Shown in pieces: positions 1 to 4,879 of a stretch of DNA of 7,549 nt. The position numbers and the translations under genes are program-made. Below the pieces are notes generated by a model. It ran no database searches. It was not told the DNA's origin and was given only the letters and a program-made list of their open reading frames with translations. Origin of the DNA: RGIG7378 sp964500525 (lineage in GTDB: Bacteria > Bacillota > Clostridia > RGIG7378); the NCBI GenBank assembly GCA_964500525.1, contig CAZCOE010000047.1, forward strand, positions 1-7,549, read 5' to 3'. The number at the start of each line of letters is the position of its first letter. The first letter of the stretch is position 1.

Positions 1-327
1 TATGGTCTTTTATTCAGTGAATAGTGATGAGTGATGAGTGAATAACTCTGGTCCCTTCGATCCTATGGTCTTTTATTCAGTGAATAGTGATGAGTGATGA
101 GTGAATAACTCTGGTCCCTTCGATCCTATGGTCTTTATTCAGTGAATAGTGAAGAGTGATGAGTGAATAACTCTGGTCACTATGTTCCTATGGTCTTTTA
201 TTCAGTGAATAGTGATGAGTGATGAGTTCTGGTCTCTATGCTCCCATGGTCTTTTTTCAGTGAATAGTGATGAGTGATGAGTGAAAAGTTCTGGTCTCTA
301 TGCTCCCATGGTCTTTTATTCAGTGGG
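1..327. repeat. Tandem array of ~62-63 bp units with 7-bp sub-repeats
   Basis: Five full units and one truncated unit start at about 1, 64, 127, 189, 245 and 307, each with TATGGTC or CATGGTC. Spacings are 63, 63, 62, 56 and 62. Each unit has a CTTTTATTCAG-like stretch, then a run of heptads (AGTGAAT or AGTGATG, usually four), then AACTCTGGTC or TTCTGGTC, then a variable segment of roughly ten bases. Units 1 and 2 are almost identical; units 4 and 5 have lost or altered parts of the last heptad, and unit 6 breaks off near 327. The near-identity of units 1-2 suggests recent duplication. No open frame here looks coding. Function is unknown; it resembles dispersed intergenic repeats. The array may continue left of base 1. 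Confidence 0.9.
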
Positions 328-334
328 TCACAGA

Positions 335-351
335 GCGAAGCACCGCTTCGC
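335..351. other. Perfect 7-bp hairpin between the direct and inverted repeats
   Basis: GCGAAGC (335-341) and GCTTCGC (345-351) are perfect complements around a 3-nt loop ACC. CAGAG at 331-335 and CTCTG at 360-364 could add a loose outer stem. The hairpin sits between the truncated last direct unit and the inverted copy. There is no T-run after it on either strand, so it is not a convincing intrinsic terminator. It may be the core of a mobile or structural repeat element. Confidence 0.6.
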
Positions 352-363
352 CATTTGATCTCT

Positions 364-411
364 GGAACATGGGGACCAGAGTTATTCACTATTCACTATT
401 CACTATTCACT
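364..411. repeat. Inverted copy of the repeat unit, overlapping the metA stop
   Basis: The reverse complement of 364-411 matches unit 3 (141-188) at 43 of 48 positions by eye. The match includes four heptads, the AACTCTGGTC segment and the ATGTTCC end. On the minus strand its heptads begin in the last codons of metA, so the metA TGA (407-409) lies inside the repeat. Any of the upstream direct units could pair with this single inverted copy to make a long hairpin in the RNA read through from metA, so it may act as a 3' stabiliser or weak terminator of the met operon. That role is inference; there is no clean U-tract. Confidence 0.8.
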
Positions 412-1333
412 TCATAGGAACTATCTTCTCAATCTGATACGGTGTGGTCTGATATACGAAGTAATTCAGCCAGTTAAAGTACAGCAAGTGGGCGTGACTG
501 CGCCAGCGCACAATTGGCGGCTGGGTATCGTCGTCCCGGGGATAGTAGTTCTTGGGTACAGCAATAGGCAGTCCCAGAGCCTTATCCCTGCGGTACTCTC
601 CGTCCAGAGTGTAGGGATCGTATTCGGAGTGACCTGTTATGAACACCTGTCGTCCTCCCTCGGTGGCCATTGCATATATGCCTGCCTCCGGGGATGAGGC
701 CAGAATTTTCAACTTAGGGCATGCCTCCACCGCACTGCGCTCCACAGTGGTGTGTCTGGAATGGGGTGCGTAGAATTCGTCGTCAAATCCCCTCATCAGC
801 ATAGAGGAACGCCTCTCCACCACATGGGAAAATACGCCAAACAGCTTGGCTTCCAGAGGAATCTTGGGGATGCCGTAGTGGTAATACAGACCTGCCTGGG
901 CCCCCCAACATATGTGGAAAGTGCTGTGGACATGGGTCTTGCTCCACTCCATAATCTCACACAGTTCCTGCCAATACTCCACCTTCTCGAAATCCAGATG
1001 CTCAACAGGCGCTCCGGTAATAACCATACCGTCAAAATACCTGTCCTTCACCTTGTCAAAGGTGGTATAGAACTTGAGCATATGCTCCGGAGAGGTATTC
1101 TTGGCCTGGTGGGTGGCTGTCTGCATCAGTTCAAGCTCCACCTGCAGGGGAGTGTTGCTGAGCAGCCTTGCCAGCTGTGTCTCAGTTTCAATCTTGGTAG
1201 GCATCAGGTTAAGCACCAAAATCTGCAGGGGGCGCATATCCTGCTGTACCGCTCTGGTTTCGGTCATTATAAAGATGTTCTCGTCAGTGAGCACCTTAGC
1301 TGCAGGCAGCTCATTGGGAATCTTGATTGGCAT
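407..1333 (-). CDS. metA: Homoserine O-acyltransferase, probably O-acetyltransferase
   Basis: The protein activates homoserine by transferring an acyl group to its hydroxyl, the first committed step of methionine synthesis in the cytoplasm. With the start at MPIKIPNELP it has 308 residues, the usual MetA length. The MetA/HTS signature is complete: NLMPTKIETE at 42-51, catalytic Cys142 in FHICWGAQAG, and the His235/Glu237 pair in TGHSEYDP, at the same numbers as in E. coli MetA. Residue 111 is Glu (GAPVEHLDF). Glu at this site is linked to acetyl-CoA use in Bacillus MetA, whereas E. coli has Gly and uses succinyl-CoA, so acetylhomoserine is the likely product and fits the neighbouring MetY. 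A 19-codon longer frame exists, but GGAGG nine bases before 1333 decides this start. That site lies in the last codons of metY; the gap between genes is 4 bases, so translational coupling is likely. The stop codon lies in a repeat. Confidence 0.95.
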   Translation of the reverse strand: MPIKIPNELPAAKVLTDENIFIMTETRAVQQDMRPLQILVLNLMPTKIETETQLARLLSNTPLQVELELMQTATHQAKNTSPEHMLKFYTTFDKVKDRYFDGMVITGAPVEHLDFEKVEYWQELCEIMEWSKTHVHSTFHICWGAQAGLYYHYGIPKIPLEAKLFGVFSHVVERRSSMLMRGFDDEFYAPHSRHTTVERSAVEACPKLKILASSPEAGIYAMATEGGRQVFITGHSEYDPYTLDGEYRRDKALGLPIAVPKNYYPRDDDTQPPIVRWRSHAHLLYFNWLNYFVYQTTPYQIEKIVPMK

Positions 1334-1337
1334 CTGA

Positions 1338-2621
1338 TTAATCCTCCAATGCCTGGGCAATATCCGCAATAAGGTCCTCTGCATCCTCAATACCGCATGA
1401 GAACCTTACAAGATCGGGAGATACTCCTGCTGCGGCCAATTCCTCGTCATTCATCTGTCTGTGTGTTGCGCTGGCAGGATGCAGGCAGCAAGTCCTGGCA
1501 TCTGCAACGTGGGTCTCAATGGCAGCCAATTTAAGCTTGCCCATAAAGGCCTCTGCCGCAGCTCTGCCGCCCTTGACGCCAAAGCTGACTACACCGCATG
1601 TGCCTGAAGGCATATACTTCTGTGCCAATTCATATTGGTCATCTCCGGGCAGTCCGGGATATCTGACCCAGGTTACCTTGGGATGATTCTGCAGGAACTT
1701 GGCAACCGCAAGGCCGTTGTCACAGTGTCTCTTCATGCGCACATGGAGGCTCTCCATTCCCAGGTTGATGTAGAAGGCGTGCTGAGGTGACTGGATTGCT
1801 CCGAAATCCCTCATGAGCTGAACTGTGGCCTTGGTAATATAGGCTCCGCCAATGCCAAATCTCTCTGTATATGTTACGCCGTGGTAGCTGTCGTCGGGGG
1901 TGCAGAGTCCGGGGTACTTCTCCGGATACTTTGTCCAATCGAACTTGCCGCTGTCGATAATGGCACCGCCTACGGAGACTCCGTGGCCATCCAGGTACTT
2001 GGTGGTGGAATGGGTTACAATATCTGCGCCATGCTCAAAGGGCCTGCAGTTAATAGGTGTGGCAAAGGTGTTGTCCACAATAAGAGGTACCCCATGTCTA
2101 TGGGCTGCAGATGCAAACTTGTCAAAGTCGAGAACTATCAATGCAGGGTTAGCAATTGTCTCTCCAAACACAGCCTTGGTATTAGGTCTGAACGCTGCGT
2201 CCAACTCCTCCTCTGTGCAGTTAGGTGAGACGAAAGTAAAGTCAATGCCCATGCGCTTCATAGTAACTGCAAACAGATTGTATGTGCCTCCGTAGATGCT
2301 GGAAGTGCTGACCACATGGTCTCCCACCCCGGCAATATTGAAGACTGCAAAGAAGTTGGCTGCCTGTCCGGAGGATGTGAGCATGCCTGCGGTACCGCCC
2401 TCCAGCTCTGTAAGCTTAGCTGCTACATAATCATTGGTTGGGTTCTGCAATCTTGTATAGAAATAGCCGCTGGCCTCCAGGTCAAAGAGCTTGCCCATGT
2501 CTGAGCTGGTTGCATATTTAAATGTTGTGCTCTGGTATATTGGAATCTGTCTGGGCTCTCCGTTGCCCGGTGTGTATCCGCCCTGTACGCAGGTAGTGCC
2601 GATGCCGCTGTTGTTTGCCAT
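1338..2621 (-). CDS. metY: O-acetylhomoserine sulfhydrylase (PLP enzyme)
   Basis: This PLP-dependent Cys/Met-metabolism (fold type I, gamma-family) enzyme replaces the acetyl group of O-acetylhomoserine with sulfide, giving homocysteine directly. It has 427 residues, typical for MetY and longer than MetB/MetC (about 380-400). Visible motifs: YTRLQNPT at 55-62 (Tyr and Arg contact the PLP phosphate of the partner subunit), SSGQAA at 83-88 (phosphate loop), VDNTFATP at 182-189 with Asp183 for the pyridine nitrogen, and HSTTKYLDGHG at 204-214 with Lys208 as the Schiff-base lysine. The start at 2621 has a consensus AGGAGG five bases upstream. It is the first structural gene of the metY-metA operon and follows a 180-nt leader with an apparent attenuator. 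Pairing with an acetyl-type MetA supports MetY over cystathionine gamma-synthase. Confidence 0.95.
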   Translation of the reverse strand: MANNSGIGTTCVQGGYTPGNGEPRQIPIYQSTTFKYATSSDMGKLFDLEASGYFYTRLQNPTNDYVAAKLTELEGGTAGMLTSSGQAANFFAVFNIAGVGDHVVSTSSIYGGTYNLFAVTMKRMGIDFTFVSPNCTEEELDAAFRPNTKAVFGETIANPALIVLDFDKFASAAHRHGVPLIVDNTFATPINCRPFEHGADIVTHSTTKYLDGHGVSVGGAIIDSGKFDWTKYPEKYPGLCTPDDSYHGVTYTERFGIGGAYITKATVQLMRDFGAIQSPQHAFYINLGMESLHVRMKRHCDNGLAVAKFLQNHPKVTWVRYPGLPGDDQYELAQKYMPSGTCGVVSFGVKGGRAAAEAFMGKLKLAAIETHVADARTCCLHPASATHRQMNDEELAAAGVSPDLVRFSCGIEDAEDLIADIAQALED

Positions 2622-2654
2622 AAAAACCTCCTGGAAGTGGTATATCTGCCACTG

Positions 2655-2693
2655 ATAAAATAAAAGGCGCCCGGTTTAAAACCATAGACACCT
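2655..2693 (-). terminator. Intrinsic terminator (attenuator) ahead of metY
   Basis: On the minus strand AGGTGTCT (2693-2686) pairs over all 8 positions with GGGCGCCT (2672-2665), three of the pairs being G-U. An inner GGTT/AACC helix (2683-2680 with 2676-2673) is separated by a 2-nt bulge and closed by a 3-nt loop. The stem is followed at once by TTTTATTTTAT (2665-2655). It lies 22 bases before the metY AGGAGG and after the Met-rich leader ORF, so it would stop transcription before the structural genes. A terminator between a promoter and its first gene only makes sense as a regulated one. Confidence 0.8.
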
Positions 2694-2734
2694 GCAAATC
2701 GAAATCGCATTAATCTCGAGAACGATTAGTAGGC
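2690..2734 (-). promoter_or_regulatory. Candidate antiterminator helix (regions 2:3)
   Basis: Minus-strand GCCTACTAATCG (2734-2723) can pair with CGATTTGCAGGT (2701-2690): 10 of 12 positions, with one U-U and one A-C mismatch and one terminal G-U. The 3' arm takes over AGGT, the base of the terminator's 5' arm, so this helix and the terminator exclude each other. The 5' arm includes the last sense codons and the TAA stop of the leader ORF, so a ribosome that finishes the ORF would cover it. Pairing was found by eye, without energy calculation. Confidence 0.5.
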
Positions 2735-2797
2735 CGAAATGGGCATCATCATGCTGCACATGTTATACATCATATCAGGCCCTCTCCTCTCGAAATT
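2712..2797 (-). promoter_or_regulatory. Candidate protector stem (regions 1:2) around the leader ORF
   Basis: AATTTCGAGAG (2797-2787) can pair with TTCTCGAGATT (2722-2712) over 11 bp including two G-U pairs. Nested inside it, GGGCC (2782-2778) can pair with GGCCT (2735-2731). Together they would enclose the leader ORF, hide its ribosome binding region, and tie up the antiterminator's 5' arm when the leader is not translated. This is what region 1:2 does in classical attenuators. The structure is inferred from complementarity only. Confidence 0.45.
2726..2773 (-). CDS. Methionine-rich leader peptide (attenuator ORF)
   Basis: The 15-residue frame reads MMYNMCSMMMPISAY and ends with TAA. Met occupies positions 1, 2, 5, 8, 9 and 10, and Cys position 6, so there are five Met codons beyond the start. 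It begins about 28 bases after the predicted transcription start and is preceded by a purine-rich AGGAGAGGG whose AGGAG is ten bases from the first ATG. It lies in the leader of metY-metA, followed by a candidate antiterminator overlapping its stop and then a terminator. This matches leader peptides such as those of trp, his and thr operons, in which the regulatory amino acid is repeated. I infer that slow decoding of the Met8-Met10 run at low charged elongator tRNA-Met allows antitermination, while completion allows termination. The peptide itself probably has no function. The risk is that ATG repeats arise by chance in a low-complexity stretch. Confidence 0.7.
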   Translation of the reverse strand: MMYNMCSMMMPISAY

Positions 2798-2807
2798 CGA
2801 TTATTCA

Positions 2808-2836
2808 ATTCTATTTCACATGCCACTGTTTGTCAA
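2808..2836 (-). promoter_or_regulatory. Sigma-A-type promoter of the metY-metA operon
   Basis: On the minus strand TTGACA (2836-2831, perfect -35) is followed by a 17-base spacer and TAGAAT (2813-2808, 5 of 6 to the -10 consensus). Transcription should start near A2801, giving a leader of about 180 nt before the metY ATG. A promoter this strong, followed by a terminator, suggests that control acts at the attenuation step rather than at initiation. Confidence 0.8.
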
Positions 2837-2841
2837 TGCTA

Positions 2842-2880
2842 TCGGGGGCTCCGGGCATTCAGTACACTGAGGACCCCCGA
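2842..2880. terminator. GC-rich hairpin downstream of cwlD, possible terminator
   Basis: TCGGGGG (2842-2848) and CCCCCGA (2874-2880) are perfect 7-bp complements. The stem can extend by about three more pairs (TCC/GGA, 2849-2852 with 2871-2873) around a one-base bulge. The loop contains a small TCAG/CTGA stem. It follows the cwlD stop by about 55 bases and ends 5 bases before the metY -35 box. There is no T-run on either strand, so it is not a standard intrinsic terminator. It could insulate the met operon from cwlD read-through, or be a protein-binding palindrome. The rest of 2881-2935 shows nothing clear. Confidence 0.4.
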
Positions 2881-2935
2881 TTCACAGGGTCGGTCAAATG
2901 CGGCTCGATTTCACAAACCGGGTTCCGGAACAGGC

Positions 2936-3601
2936 CTACTTCTGAATCGCATCCAGGGCCTCCTCAATTGCGTCTGCCAAGGCCTTGGCTGCCAATTGCT
3001 GAAAGGCGTCGGAAACCAACAATCCACGCTCGTTTCCGTTGGACAGATACCCTATTTCCGCAATACAGGCAGGCATGTCGGTCCTCCTGATAACTGCCAG
3101 ATTCGGCCGGGAAATTACGCCTCTGTCCCTGGTGCCCAGCTTTGCAATCAGATTCTTCTGCACTATGGACGCCAGCTCCTCTCCGGTGAGGCTGCAATTC
3201 TCAGGGCTGTGGGGATAGTACAGCGTCTCTGTTCCATTGGCAGAAGCGGCGTTTTTGATAGCGTTATGGTGAATGCTGATGAACAACTCCGCATTGGCTT
3301 CATTGGCAATATAGGCCCTGTCCTGCAGGGACACAAAGCTGTCATCCTCTCTGGTGAGAACATATGAAATACCTCGTTTCTCCAGTTCTTCCGCCAGATA
3401 GAGGGCGATTTTAAGATTCAATTTCTTCTCCTCCACACCATCATAGGTGCTGCCGGAATCCTGTCCACCGTGGCCTGGGTCTATAGCCACCTGAACCTTC
3501 TTCTCCGCATCGGCTCCTGCAAATCTCAACACCATGGCAATGCACATTACCAGGGTAAAAACTGCCGCAAAGGGCCACAAAATCACTCTACGTTTGTCCA
3601 T
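2936..3601 (-). CDS. cwlD: N-acetylmuramoyl-L-alanine amidase, CwlD-like
   Basis: This zinc amidase (Amidase_3) cuts the bond between MurNAc and L-Ala in peptidoglycan. Of 221 residues, 6-28 form a single hydrophobic helix (WPFAAVFTLVMCIAMVLRF), a signal anchor or uncleaved signal peptide, and the catalytic domain runs from about 35 to the end. Zinc ligands are visible: His44 in AIDPGHGGQDSG, Glu58 in GVEEKKLNL and His111 in ISIHHNA. The catalytic Glu is Glu182 in IAEIGYLSN. All are intact. The size, the N-terminal anchor, the lack of extra binding domains and the position directly after gpr favour CwlD, which with a deacetylase makes the muramic-delta-lactam of the spore cortex. A general cell-wall amidase is the alternative. 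GGAGG lies seven bases before the ATG, and the first 19 bases overlap the end of gpr. Confidence 0.85.
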   Translation of the reverse strand: MDKRRVILWPFAAVFTLVMCIAMVLRFAGADAEKKVQVAIDPGHGGQDSGSTYDGVEEKKLNLKIALYLAEELEKRGISYVLTREDDSFVSLQDRAYIANEANAELFISIHHNAIKNAASANGTETLYYPHSPENCSLTGEELASIVQKNLIAKLGTRDRGVISRPNLAVIRRTDMPACIAEIGYLSNGNERGLLVSDAFQQLAAKALADAIEEALDAIQK

Positions 3602-4731
3602 ATATATTCCTCCGCCTGCTTTCTGGTATTGACTCCGTGGAAGGCCTGGTTAATGGCTGCGGATATAACTGCCGACATCTTTTCAATAAGCGCATCCACG
3701 TCCTTGGGGGTTACCACCATGTCGCCGATTCTGGGATACAGCACCTCCCGGAACAGGAGCTGTTTCTGATGTGGAGTCAGGTTGTCCAGTAGTCCAAACA
3801 GTTCCGGGTCGCCTTCCCTGTGCTCTGCCTTATCCAGCTGCTCTCTCAATCCGGTCACCGTCAGTTCCACCGCATCCACTGCCAGGGTTGCAGCGTCCAC
3901 TACAGTGGGAACGCCCACGGCAATTACCGGTACTCCCAATGTGTTTTTGGACAACTCCACTCTCCTGTTCCCTACTCCTGACCCGGGGACAATACCACTG
4001 TCGCTGAACTGAACGGATCTGCCTAATCTCTCCACACTGCGGGAGGCCAGAGCATCAATTGCCAATACCAGACAAGGCTTCACCATTTCCACCAGGCCCT
4101 TGACGGTTTCTGCGGTCTCAATTCCTGTTATGCCCATTACTCCGGGAGCAATGGCACACATGGACCGTAATCCCCGGGTAATTTCCTCGGGAACAGCATC
4201 CCACATGTGTCGCGTAACCAACACCTGCTCTGTAACCTTGGTGCCCAGACTATCTGCGGTTACATAACGGTTCCCCAGGCCAAGAACCATTATTGGCGCA
4301 TCTGTAGGCAAATGCCCTGCCAGTTCCCGTATGCACCGGGCGCACAGATCCACACATGTATCATAGGCTGCTGCCTCGTTGGCAGTACTTGCGTCCAGGG
4401 GCATGTCCACCGTCAGGTAGGTTCCCTCAGGCTTCCCCAGAGATTCCGATGCCTCCCGGGATGTGATGTTAACTCTGGTTAGTTTAATTCCATGGGAGTG
4501 CAGGGATTCCGAGGTTTCAACTCCCTCTATTTGCTCCTGAACGGCCCCCACACACTCTGCTGCCATGTCCGTTCTGACCTGACACATGGGAGACGTCTCC
4601 GAATTACCCAGGTTTCCTGCCCTGGGCACCGGATCTGCATGGAGCCTGCAATACATGGTTTTGTCCGCCGAATCCCCGGTAGGAGCTGTCTCCGGAGTAG
4701 GTATGTGTGCCTTGTTTTCTCTATCTGTCAT
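3583..4731 (-). CDS. gpr: Germination protease (spore SASP endopeptidase)
   Basis: GPR is an aspartic-type endopeptidase made in the forespore as a zymogen. At germination it degrades the small acid-soluble proteins that coat spore DNA. Family blocks are clear: VRTDMAAE at 52-59, LGLGNRYVTADSLG at 150-163, PGVMGITGIETAE at 196-208, IDALASRSVER at 225-235 and SDSGIVPGSGVGNRR at 243-257. Asp160 and Asp226 correspond to the catalytic Asp127 and Asp193 of Bacillus megaterium GPR; the spacing of 66 is identical. This implies an N-terminus about 33 residues longer, so the pro-segment is long. A frame 28 codons longer exists, but its extra residues look like translated promoter DNA, and AGGA nine bases before 4731 supports this start (382 residues). 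M26 is an alternative with a poorer ribosome binding site. The 3' end overlaps cwlD by 19 bases in another frame, suggesting coupling. Confidence 0.93.
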   Translation of the reverse strand: MTDRENKAHIPTPETAPTGDSADKTMYCRLHADPVPRAGNLGNSETSPMCQVRTDMAAECVGAVQEQIEGVETSESLHSHGIKLTRVNITSREASESLGKPEGTYLTVDMPLDASTANEAAAYDTCVDLCARCIRELAGHLPTDAPIMVLGLGNRYVTADSLGTKVTEQVLVTRHMWDAVPEEITRGLRSMCAIAPGVMGITGIETAETVKGLVEMVKPCLVLAIDALASRSVERLGRSVQFSDSGIVPGSGVGNRRVELSKNTLGVPVIAVGVPTVVDAATLAVDAVELTVTGLREQLDKAEHREGDPELFGLLDNLTPHQKQLLFREVLYPRIGDMVVTPKDVDALIEKMSAVISAAINQAFHGVNTRKQAEEYIWTNVE

Positions 4732-4759
4732 CGCAAATAATCCTGACTTGGTTTTTGTA

Positions 4760-4791
4760 TAGTATTTCCAAAACCACCCCTTCACATAAGC
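4760..4791 (-). promoter_or_regulatory. Candidate forespore (sigma-F/sigma-G type) promoter of gpr
   Basis: GGAAATACTA (4769-4760) fits the sigma-F -10 pattern GGNNANAHTR at every specified base. GCTTA (4791-4787) fits the -35 pattern GYWTA, with a spacer of 17, slightly long. The -10 ends 28 bases before the chosen gpr ATG. In Bacillus subtilis gpr is read by sigma-F and sigma-G, so this is the expected type. No good sigma-A promoter is seen in this direction. The match is to degenerate patterns recalled from memory. Confidence 0.45.
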
Positions 4792-4816
4792 AGAGGCACA
4801 GGAAAATAATGGCAAC

Positions 4817-4845
4817 TTTACGCTATGTTCCTTTTAGTGTAAAAT
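4817..4845 (+). promoter_or_regulatory. Sigma-A-type promoter of lepA
   Basis: TTTACG (4817-4822, 4 of 6 to TTGACA), a 17-base spacer and TAAAAT (4840-4845, 5 of 6 to TATAAT) lie 34 bases before the lepA ATG. The divergent gpr promoter is within 60 bases, so the two genes share a compact 148-base intergenic region with separate vegetative and sporulation signals. Confidence 0.55.
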
Positions 4846-4879
4846 TAATCCGACATTTTAACGGACGGAGATTTCTTGA

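Noticed and set aside
1..327. CRISPR array
   Set aside because: Units are contiguous and nearly identical along their whole length, with no unique spacers of regular size and no cas genes nearby.
198..389. 63-codon minus-strand frame over the repeat array
   Set aside because: It is a translation of the repeat units, with low-complexity His/Ser-rich content, no ribosome binding site and no family resemblance.
1334..1390. Longer metA start 19 codons upstream
   Set aside because: The extra residues are the 3' end of metY read out of frame; GGAGG is placed for the start at 1333, and that start gives catalytic residue numbers matching E. coli MetA.
2771..2797. SAM-I riboswitch start (GAGAGG...GAGGG...CC)
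   Set aside because: Only the purine-rich stretch is similar; the conserved core segments and the expected four-way junction are not found downstream.
4732..4815. Longer gpr start 28 codons upstream
   Set aside because: The extension covers the probable promoter and is unlike GPR pro-segments; a ribosome binding site is present for the start at 4731.
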